Of a DNA stretch of 50,865 nucleotides, positions 8,238 through 14,930 are shown in pieces. Position numbers and translations under genes: made by a program. The number at the start of each line of letters is the position of its first letter. The first letter of the stretch is position 1. The DNA comes from Verrucomicrobiota bacterium (lineage in GTDB: Bacteria > Verrucomicrobiota > Verrucomicrobiia > Opitutales > Opitutaceae), in the NCBI GenBank assembly GCA_018239845.1, contig JAFEGO010000112.1:1-50865 (forward strand), given 5' to 3'. The notes beneath the pieces are model-generated. The model did no database searches, was not told where the DNA came from, and saw only the letters and a program-made list of their open reading frames with translations.

Positions 8238-9563
8238 TCAGCTCGCGGTGGCGAGCTTGAGGATCTTTTCGCCGGTGAGGCGCTTTTCCTTGGGCAGGCT
8301 GTGCGGCGTGAGGTTGCCGTAGGTCTTGGCCATCTCCTTGAACTTCTCGCGCGTGGCCGTGACGAATTCCTCGACCGGGCGCGTCTCGCCGAACTGCGCC
8401 ATCATCTCGGGCAGCCAGCGGTGGCCGAAGCGGACGTGGTTCTGCTCGTCGTTGCGGTCGAAGGCGAGGAGCGTGTCGGCCTCGAAGTCGCTCAGCTCGC
8501 GCACGCGGTCCATCACATGGGCCTTGGTCGGGAAGCTGCCGGCCTCGAATTCCATCGTCATCATCGCGTAGCGCTCGTGCGCCGGCATCTGGATGAGGAT
8601 GTTGTAGAGCTCGAGCGACTGCTCGACGGTCATGAGATCGACGCCGAGCTTCGGCAGCTGGCGGAAGCCGAACTGGCTGTGGCGCGACTCATCCCAGAGA
8701 TGGCGGGCGAGGTCGTGATGCAGGTCGAAAGGCGCGTTGGGCGTGTCGATGAAGGCGGTGGCGAGATAGTCGATCGCGTCCATCTCCATCATCAGCCACA
8801 CGTACACCATCATCCGGATGACGCGGGCGTCGGTCTTCGGATCGGTGAGCCAGGGGCGCACGATGGGATCCTCCGTGGGATCGAAACCAAAGACGCTGGA
8901 GCACACCGGGTACTTGCCGCGGTTGCAGCGGTCGGGGTGCTGGTAAGGGTTTTTCTCCTGCTGCCAGACGTAGCTGGCGGAGAGGGGCAGACGGGTTTCC
9001 TGGCCGAGCCAGCCGCCGAGATCGTCGAGAGCCTGGGTGAGGTGGAGCTGCCATTCGCGGGCCTCGACGCCGCGGAGGAAAGGCGCGATCTCACGGAGGT
9101 GGCGCTCCTCGTCGGCGATGAACTCCTCGACGAGTTTCTTGGAGGGCCAGTCGGCGAGGTGGTCGGTGACCTTGAGGTAGTGCTTGTAGGCGGCGAGCAG
9201 CGCGGGCTTCAGGACGCCGTAGAAGCCGGCGGTGATGACAAGTGAGTTGGTCGTGGAGGTGCCGACTGCCTCGACGAAGATGCGGCGGACGGAGTCCCGC
9301 ACGGTGTCGCTCGTGCCAAAGCCCGTGAGCTCGCGGCCGCGCTCGCGCAGGAAGCGGGCGTGGCCGGCGGACTCCCAGGCGTGCTGGCAGACCAGGTACT
9401 TCAGCTCCGGCTCGCCCACGCGATAGACCAGCGTGGTGACCGTGCGGAGAAACTCGCGCTCCACCTCGAAGAGGAGGCGGAGAAGGCGGGTCATCTCATT
9501 GACCGCGGCCATGCGGCCGGAAGACGTGGCAGGCGGAGCGGAAGGAGCGGTGGTCGTAGCCAT
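8238..9563 (-). CDS. Double ferritin-like (putative diiron) protein
   Basis: A 441-residue, largely helical protein that appears to hold two ferritin-like four-helix bundles. The first half has E64-x-x-x-H68 (WESAGH) and E152/E153 with H155 (DEERH). The second half has a full candidate diiron ligand set: E260 (MMEMDAIDYL), E292-x-x-H295 (DESRH), E338 or E340 (MEFEAG) and E373-x-x-H376 (DEQNH). Two Cys in an Arg-Cys-Asn-Arg-Gly-Lys-Tyr-Pro-Val-Cys stretch (213, 221) lie in the linker. It could be an oxygenase/oxidase or an aldehyde-deformylating-type enzyme; function is unknown. It lies 34 bp downstream of the PhyH gene on the same strand and ends in a strong terminator. Confidence 0.75.
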   Translation of the reverse strand: MATTTAPSAPPATSSGRMAAVNEMTRLLRLLFEVEREFLRTVTTLVYRVGEPELKYLVCQHAWESAGHARFLRERGRELTGFGTSDTVRDSVRRIFVEAVGTSTTNSLVITAGFYGVLKPALLAAYKHYLKVTDHLADWPSKKLVEEFIADEERHLREIAPFLRGVEAREWQLHLTQALDDLGGWLGQETRLPLSASYVWQQEKNPYQHPDRCNRGKYPVCSSVFGFDPTEDPIVRPWLTDPKTDARVIRMMVYVWLMMEMDAIDYLATAFIDTPNAPFDLHHDLARHLWDESRHSQFGFRQLPKLGVDLMTVEQSLELYNILIQMPAHERYAMMTMEFEAGSFPTKAHVMDRVRELSDFEADTLLAFDRNDEQNHVRFGHRWLPEMMAQFGETRPVEEFVTATREKFKEMAKTYGNLTPHSLPKEKRLTGEKILKLATAS

Positions 9564-9597
9564 GGGGAAACGGAGACGGAGGGTGGATTAAACCGAA

Positions 9598-10518
9598 TTA
9601 GCAGATCAGGCCGCGCTTGCCGTTGGGGCCGTGGGCGGGCGGGTTGACGCCGATCCAGCGCTCGTCGATGGGCTCGGAGGCGCGCTGGTAGCGGCTGTCG
9701 CTGGAGATGCGCAGACGGTTGGTCGTCTGGTTGTCGAGCGAGGCGTGCACGGTGAACATACCGAAGGTGAGGAGGTCGCCCGCCTCGAACTCGGTGGTGA
9801 GCCAGCGGCCGCCGAACTTGTTGCGGACGGCGGGCGGGTTGTGCGAGAGGGTGCCGGAGAAGGTCCACTTGCCGGCGTTCACCTTCTCGACGTCGGCCTT
9901 CTTGTTTTCGCAGAAGGTATCGACATCACGATACACGTAGTTCTCGAGGAGATCCATGCGCTTGTGCGAGCCCTCGAGGATCATGAGGCCGCCGAGTTCG
10001 TAAGAGATGTCGCCGTAGGGCATCCAGCAGGTCATGTGCTTGTGCGTGCCGCGGCCCATGTAGGGGAGGTCGCAGTGGGGGTTGGTGCCCTTGCCGGGCC
10101 CGATGGCGCGGAGCCAGGTGTAATCGTAGTGGCGGATCTCCTCGTCGAAGAACTTGCGGTAGAAATCGGTGAGGCGGCCGGAGTACAGCAGGCGCTGGAC
10201 GGGCTCGCAGCCGTTGGTGAGCTCGGGCTTGAAGATGTAGCCAGCGCCGGGCTTGGCGACGCCCTCGATGGTCGGGTAAGCGGGGTCGAGCGCACCGGCC
10301 TCGGCGAGGCGATCGGTGAGCGCGGCGCGGGCCTCGAGCACAAGGTCGCGGTCGAGGTAGCCCTTGATGTGGATATAGCCGTCCTGCTCAAAGCGGCGGC
10401 GCAGCTCCGGCATGTCGTCAGCGGCGTCAGCGGAGTCGCGCAGCAGGCCGAACTTGTCTTCGGGCATGTCCAGCTTGTGGCCGTAGGAAATGATCTGGGG
10501 AATCGTCTCGGTGCTCAT
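9598..10518 (-). CDS. Phytanoyl-CoA dioxygenase (PhyH) family protein
   Basis: A 306-residue Fe(II)/2-oxoglutarate-dependent dioxygenase. The iron site is visible as H148-x-D150 (NPHCDLP) and the distal H258 (FTVHASLDNQ); R268 (TTNRLRISSD) would bind 2-oxoglutarate. The start MSTETIPQII at 10518 is preferred over a longer reading to 10665, which would overlap the divergent regulator. In environmental bacteria PhyH proteins often hydroxylate small natural products rather than phytanoyl-CoA, so the name gives the fold, not the substrate. Likely co-transcribed with the ferritin-like gene and controlled by the divergent AraC protein. Confidence 0.92.
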   Translation of the reverse strand: MSTETIPQIISYGHKLDMPEDKFGLLRDSADAADDMPELRRRFEQDGYIHIKGYLDRDLVLEARAALTDRLAEAGALDPAYPTIEGVAKPGAGYIFKPELTNGCEPVQRLLYSGRLTDFYRKFFDEEIRHYDYTWLRAIGPGKGTNPHCDLPYMGRGTHKHMTCWMPYGDISYELGGLMILEGSHKRMDLLENYVYRDVDTFCENKKADVEKVNAGKWTFSGTLSHNPPAVRNKFGGRWLTTEFEAGDLLTFGMFTVHASLDNQTTNRLRISSDSRYQRASEPIDERWIGVNPPAHGPNGKRGLIC

Positions 10519-10637
10519 TTTGAAAAATGGGATGGGAGTCGGGGCGGGTGGTAACCGGTGAGTGGGACAAGATACACCCTTTGGCCCGAACACAAAATGG
10601 TTGAAATGAGATTTGGCATGTAGATTTTGGGAAGACC

Positions 10638-11498
10638 ATGGCGGCCAAGGCGACACCAGAGGCATTTCGCAGCGAGGCGTGGCTGGAGAGCCCGCTGCGC
10701 ACCAGCGCAGGGGAACTGCAGCTGGCGGGCAGCCTGCAGGACGTGGCCGGGCTGGATCCCCAGGCGATGCGTGTTTTGGGAAGTTACTCGCTGATCTACA
10801 TGGTCAACGTCGATGGGTACTATTGCGACGGCAACGGCCTGAAGGCCGACCTGCGCACGGGCGACCTCGTGGTGATCTTCCCCGAGCTGGCGCACGCCTA
10901 CGGGCCGAAGGGCGGGCAACCGTGGGACCAGATCTACTTTGTCTTCAACGGCCCGCAGTTCGACTTCCTGCGCGGCAAGGGTCTGCTCAACCCTAAGCGC
11001 CCCATTTTGCACCTCGAGCCGGTGGACTACTGGAGCCGGCGGCTGGAGGAGATCGTGGCCGGCGAGGCGCGGCACACGGAGGCCGGCGCGATGCGCGCGA
11101 TGGGGCGGTTTCTCCATCTGCTCTGCGATCTGGAAGCGGCCGACGCGGAGGCGCGGCTGCGGCCGGAGCGCGACCGCTGGTTGGAGGAAAGCCAGCGCCT
11201 GCTCAGCGACCCCGGTGAACACGGCTGGCCCGACGCGCAGCAGGTCGCGCGACAGGTGGGCCTGAACTACGACAACTTCCGAAAGCAGTTCGCGTTGCGC
11301 GCCGGCGTGTCACCGGGCCAATTCCAGAAGCGCAAGCGCATCGACCGCGCCTGCGCCGCGATCTACCAAGGCAGCCACGGCTTCAAGGAACTCGCCGCCG
11401 AGCTGGAGTTCTGCGACGAGTTTCATTTCTCCAAGGCGTTTAAACAAATCACCGGCCTGACCCCCTCGGAATTCCGCAAGAAGGCGCACGGCGGCTAA
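10638..11498 (+). CDS. AraC family transcriptional regulator
   Basis: A 286-residue regulator. The N-terminal half is a cupin-like sensor (DLRTGDLVVIFPELAHAYGP, typical of the AraC arm/barrel), and the C-terminal 100 residues hold two helix-turn-helix motifs, with AARELEFCDEFHFSKAFKQ-type spacing (here AAELEFCDEFHFSKAFK) and the family ending TGLTPSEFRKK. It is divergent from PhyH with 119 bp between starts, so it probably senses a small molecule and activates the PhyH/ferritin pair. ATG at 10638 begins MAAKATPEAF; no Shine-Dalgarno is present. Confidence 0.93.
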   Translation: MAAKATPEAFRSEAWLESPLRTSAGELQLAGSLQDVAGLDPQAMRVLGSYSLIYMVNVDGYYCDGNGLKADLRTGDLVVIFPELAHAYGPKGGQPWDQIYFVFNGPQFDFLRGKGLLNPKRPILHLEPVDYWSRRLEEIVAGEARHTEAGAMRAMGRFLHLLCDLEAADAEARLRPERDRWLEESQRLLSDPGEHGWPDAQQVARQVGLNYDNFRKQFALRAGVSPGQFQKRKRIDRACAAIYQGSHGFKELAAELEFCDEFHFSKAFKQITGLTPSEFRKKAHGG

Positions 11499-11549
11499 GA
11501 ACCTCGTCCGAAGGTTGACGGACCTATGCTCTTTGCTAGCTTCCGATCC

Positions 11550-11753
11550 ATGAGCGTGCAGGAAATCCAATCGCAACTCGCCAAGCTTACCCCTCAGGAG
11601 CAGGCCAGTGTGGCGCGCTTTTTGGAGACCCTCCGCCAGACCCATGCTCCGGAATTTGCCCGTGAGCTGGCGCAGGGGCACCGTGAGATGGATGCAGGTC
11701 GCAAGATTTCCGAAGCTGAACTCGCCAAGCTGCTCGCCGCCACGCGCTCATGA
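11550..11753 (+). CDS. Small antitoxin-like protein of a RelE/ParE-type pair
   Basis: A 67-residue helical protein (MSVQEIQSQLAKLTPQEQ). Met at 11526 would add eight residues and is less likely. The pattern is that of short addiction-module proteins with a helical body (QASVARFLETLRQ) and a charged C-terminal helix (ISEAELAKLL). Its stop overlaps the next start in ATGA (11750-11753), the coupling expected for an antitoxin-toxin pair. No DNA-binding motif is obvious. Assignment rests mainly on size, position and neighbour. Confidence 0.6.
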   Translation: MSVQEIQSQLAKLTPQEQASVARFLETLRQTHAPEFARELAQGHREMDAGRKISEAELAKLLAATRS

Positions 11754-12004
11754 GTTCGCGGTACGCCTACGCTTTGCGCGAGCGGGCGGCCTTGGCGATT
11801 CTTGCAGCGGATGATGCAGAGCTGCGCGAACTCCTCAGGTTGTTTGATCGGTTGGCCAAAACTCCCAGCCAAACTGGCGTTGAACAGGTGATAGACGAGA
11901 CGGGCCGTACCAACGAGATCGTTTACTCATCGCATTATCGGGTGGTCTATTGGGCCGATCATGCGTCGAAGGAAGTTCGCATCATGGATGTGCGCCGGTA
12001 TTGA
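11750..12004 (+). CDS. RelE/ParE-like toxin
   Basis: An 84-residue protein with the ParE/RelE fold pattern: two N-terminal helices (SRYAYALRERAALAILAAD; LRELLRLFDRLAKTP), then beta strands GRTNEIVYSSHYRVVYWAD and KEVRIMDVRRY. The YRVVYW strand and the C-terminal I-x-D-V-R-R match ParE-type plasmid/chromosomal stabilisation toxins. It may act on gyrase (ParE) or on ribosome-bound mRNA (RelE); the sequence does not decide. Overlaps the antitoxin-like gene by 4 bp. Confidence 0.75.
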   Translation: MSSRYAYALRERAALAILAADDAELRELLRLFDRLAKTPSQTGVEQVIDETGRTNEIVYSSHYRVVYWADHASKEVRIMDVRRY

Positions 12005-12030
12005 GACCGTGACCGAGCTGGAAGCACCCG

Positions 12031-12477
12031 ATGAAAAACTGGCTCTTTCCGCGCAAGGCGCATCCGGAGGATAACAACCTCAACTTCGTCGCGATTGCGC
12101 GGTTGATGGCGGTCTTTTGGGCGATCTGCTCAGTGTGGTCGGTCTGGTGTCTCGTAGAGCTGGGCCAGACCGCGCGCTATAAACCGGTGCGCGCGACGGT
12201 GTCGTATGGCGACCTGCGCTTTGTCGTGTCGCGCGTCTCGGCTTTCTCATTTGAGTACGAGGTTGCGGGACACCGCTACAGCTCGTCGCGCGTGATGGTC
12301 GGTGGGCGCAATCTCGGCCGAGTGCCAGACGAAGGGGAGATTCAGGTCTGGTACGATCCGAAGGAGCCTGCGCAGGCCATCGTGTTTCGCGAACTGGCGG
12401 AGCCGGTGTACGGCGCGATCCTCGCCGCGCTCGTACTGCCGTTTTTGATCCGCTGGGTGTGGACGAAGTACGGCTAG
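12031..12477 (+). CDS. DUF3592-like membrane protein
   Basis: A 148-residue protein with two membrane helices (about residues 20-45 and 125-142) around a beta-rich loop. The middle has YKPVRATVSYGDLRF, FEYEVAGHRYSSSRV and QVWYDPKEPAQAIV, the pattern of DUF3592 proteins, which are two-helix inner-membrane proteins of unknown function. It follows the toxin by 26 bp and converges with the next gene, whose stop is 7 bp away. Confidence 0.75.
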   Translation: MKNWLFPRKAHPEDNNLNFVAIARLMAVFWAICSVWSVWCLVELGQTARYKPVRATVSYGDLRFVVSRVSAFSFEYEVAGHRYSSSRVMVGGRNLGRVPDEGEIQVWYDPKEPAQAIVFRELAEPVYGAILAALVLPFLIRWVWTKYG

Positions 12478-12484
12478 GCAACGC

Positions 12485-14812
12485 TCAGTCGAATTTCGGC
12501 CACGTGGCGCCGGGGATGGGGCGCCAGAGGATGTCCTTGTCGATGCGCGGCTTTTTGTGGCGGTACTTTTTCATCAGGCGGATCTTTTCGTGCAGGAGCT
12601 CGGGGAGATCCTCGCCGTAGAAGAAGGTGTTGTTGCCGACCGAGGAGAGCAGCAGCACTTCCGTGCGGCGGCTTTCGAGGAGGTCGATGAGCTCGGCGGT
12701 GTTGGCGAGCTCGAGGTCGATCGCGGTCTGGAGTGATTTCTCGTGGCGCGCCTTCGCGGCGGTGGTCTTGGCCTTGAGGTAGCCATGCACGTGTTCGCAC
12801 CACGCGCAGACCATGCGCAGCGAGCCGCACCACGCCCGATAGGCGCGGGCGCGGTCGAGGAGATCGGTGAAGACGGCGGCGGCGCGCAGGTCGGTGCCCT
12901 TCGCGAGTTTTTCGAGGCTCGCGATGAGCTTGGCGAGGCGCGGGAGGACGTTCTTGTCGAACGCGGCGGCGGCCTTGGCGCCGTAGGCCTGCGGGACCAG
13001 GTCAAAGAGCACGTCTTTGCCGAGATCATTGATGCCGGGGTTGTTGTGCTGGAAGCAGCCGTGGCGCTCGTAGTAGGCGCGCTCCTTTTCCGGGATGGCC
13101 TCGATGTCGGGCACGTAGGGGCGGTCGAAGGTGCGCTGCCAGCAGAAGCCGAAGCCGGTGAAGAGCGGCACGGGCGGCTGCCAGCTTAGCGCCTCCTCAA
13201 ACTGGGCCCACGCGGTGACGAGGGCGGGCGCAGATTTTTCGCCGACGAAATTCTGCGCGGCGGCGAGGAGCACGTCGTCGACCGGGACCTCGGGGGTGAA
13301 CTGGCCGGCTCGGAGCACGGCGAGGTTGGGCCAGTAGGGCGCGCTGGCGGTGTCACCGAGGCCGCCGATGGCGCTGATGCGCTTGAGGTCAAAGTCGGCC
13401 ATCGAGCGCAGCTTCTGGTGCAGCATGCGCGGGTAGGGGATGCCAATGAGCGGTTCGTAGTTGCCGCTGGTGCCGGCGGCGTAAGTGAGGGCGGGCTCCA
13501 CGCCCTGCGCGCGGGTCTGCGCGAGGACGGGGCGTTCGGACTCGTCGATCACGGGCTGGAGCGAGCTACCGGCGACGCCGCGCATCTCCGGGTATTTTAG
13601 GTGCGAATACGGCAGGTCGTAGCCGCGGACGAGCAGCGTGGGCGCCTCCCAGTGGAGGTGGTTGCCGAGGCCGGCCTTGATGTGGTCCTGCTCCAGCTTA
13701 AAGGGCTCGATGCGGAGGATGACGTCGAAGTCGGGGTTGATCTCGGCGCCGGCGGCCTGGAGGTTGCGCAGGTAGCGCACGATGCTCTCGCCGGCGGCCT
13801 GCGCGATCTTCTCATGGTTGCGCCACTCGCGGATCATGTAGGGGCCGCCGTTGCGGCCGACGTAGAGGGAGCCCGTATGCTCGAAACCGGCGCCGCTGTC
13901 ATTGGTCCACACGCTCAGGTAACTCAGGTCCGGCACGGCGCGCATGAGCGCCTGCAACGCGGCTCGGTAGTGCTGCTTCGTGACCGGGTGGTCCTGCGCG
14001 AGACAGTAGCGCGGGAGGCGCGAGCGGAAGGGATGGTCCACGCGCGCGCCACGGAGTGTCGGATAGCGCTGGAAAAACCGTTCGGGCAGCGAGCGCGGCT
14101 CGAACATGCACACGCCGGGACGCAGGCCGTAGCTGCGGCCGAGGGCGGCGAGTTTTTTCAGGTGGTTGAGGTTGGCCTCGAGATAATGGGTGGGCCAGAC
14201 GCCCTTGGTCAGCGGGGTATCGACGAAGTGGTTGAAGCCCGGGCTGTAGGTGTAGAACTGCGGGTAGTACTCCGACTGCACGGTGTCCTCGAACGGCATG
14301 TGCGCCTGCAGGCCGTTGACCTCGACGTGGGTGAAACCGTTTTCCGCGAGGGTGGCGACGTACTGCTCGGGGTTGAAGCTGCGCGCGGTGCGCCAGTATT
14401 GGGTGTAGCAGCTGTCGGACAGCGTGCGGTGCCAGGGGAAGGTGGCCTTGATGAGCAGGCCGCCCTCGAGCTTCGCGCGCGTGGTGTCCGTGAGGCCGTT
14501 GGCGAGCAGCCGCACGGCGGCGTAGAGGAGGGCGGGCTCGTTGGCGATGACCTCGCCGGTGCCGTCGCCGGGGAGGCGCAGCCAGAGCCACGCGCCGTCG
14601 GCGGGGGCTTTTTTAACCGTGGCCCACTTGCGGTCCGCGAGGGCGACATTGACGCCGCGGCCGGGCCGGGCGGCGGGTGCGGCGGCGCCGCCGGTGAGGC
14701 GGGCGAGCTCGGCGGCGGCGGTCTTTTCAACCGGGTGATGTTTGGACGGATACGCGATGGCGCGGACAGCGAGATCGGTCAGGGGGGCGGAAGGGGCGGT
14801 CATGGGAGTCAT
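12485..14812 (-). CDS. Tandem paralogue A: putative carbohydrate-active protein
   Basis: A 775-residue protein starting MTPMTAPSAP at 14812 (Met4 at 14803 possible). No signal peptide is visible, so it is probably cytoplasmic. The N-terminal 130 residues (HHPVEKTAAAELARLTGG; NVALADRKW) resemble the alpha/beta domain that precedes the barrel in GH20/GH67-type enzymes. A probable TIM barrel follows (FTHVEVNGLQAHMPFED; LSVWTNDSGAGFEHT; FDVILRIEPFKLEQDH), then a helical C-terminal region. Candidate acids are the Asp/Glu in WTNDSGAGFEH and RIEPFKLE. It is closely similar to paralogue B along its whole length. A glycoside-hydrolase role is inference; I cannot name a family. Confidence 0.7.
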   Translation of the reverse strand: MTPMTAPSAPLTDLAVRAIAYPSKHHPVEKTAAAELARLTGGAAAPAARPGRGVNVALADRKWATVKKAPADGAWLWLRLPGDGTGEVIANEPALLYAAVRLLANGLTDTTRAKLEGGLLIKATFPWHRTLSDSCYTQYWRTARSFNPEQYVATLAENGFTHVEVNGLQAHMPFEDTVQSEYYPQFYTYSPGFNHFVDTPLTKGVWPTHYLEANLNHLKKLAALGRSYGLRPGVCMFEPRSLPERFFQRYPTLRGARVDHPFRSRLPRYCLAQDHPVTKQHYRAALQALMRAVPDLSYLSVWTNDSGAGFEHTGSLYVGRNGGPYMIREWRNHEKIAQAAGESIVRYLRNLQAAGAEINPDFDVILRIEPFKLEQDHIKAGLGNHLHWEAPTLLVRGYDLPYSHLKYPEMRGVAGSSLQPVIDESERPVLAQTRAQGVEPALTYAAGTSGNYEPLIGIPYPRMLHQKLRSMADFDLKRISAIGGLGDTASAPYWPNLAVLRAGQFTPEVPVDDVLLAAAQNFVGEKSAPALVTAWAQFEEALSWQPPVPLFTGFGFCWQRTFDRPYVPDIEAIPEKERAYYERHGCFQHNNPGINDLGKDVLFDLVPQAYGAKAAAAFDKNVLPRLAKLIASLEKLAKGTDLRAAAVFTDLLDRARAYRAWCGSLRMVCAWCEHVHGYLKAKTTAAKARHEKSLQTAIDLELANTAELIDLLESRRTEVLLLSSVGNNTFFYGEDLPELLHEKIRLMKKYRHKKPRIDKDILWRPIPGATWPKFD

Positions 14813-14886
14813 GAGCCGAAACGATGTTTGCCGGAAAGGGCAAGCGCGCGGCGTGTCAGGGCTGCGCGGCGGAGGGAAATAAAAAA

Positions 14887-14908
14887 ACGCCCGCGGTGAG
14901 GCGGGCGT
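14887..14908 (-). terminator. Rho-independent terminator between the tandem paralogues
   Basis: On the minus strand stem ACGCCCGC (14908-14901) / GCGGGCGT (14894-14887) with a 6-base loop is followed by a run of T (plus A-run 14881-14887). It lies 22 bp after the stop at 14931, so paralogue A must have its own promoter or rely on read-through. Confidence 0.88.
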
Positions 14909-14930
14909 TTTGAGTGAGGAGAGACGTTGA

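Noticed and set aside
13601..14899. Long plus-strand frame opposite paralogue A (and likewise 15009-16832 opposite paralogue B)
   Set aside because: Antisense shadows with skewed Val/Gly/Glu/Arg composition; the minus-strand proteins are conserved between the paralogues.
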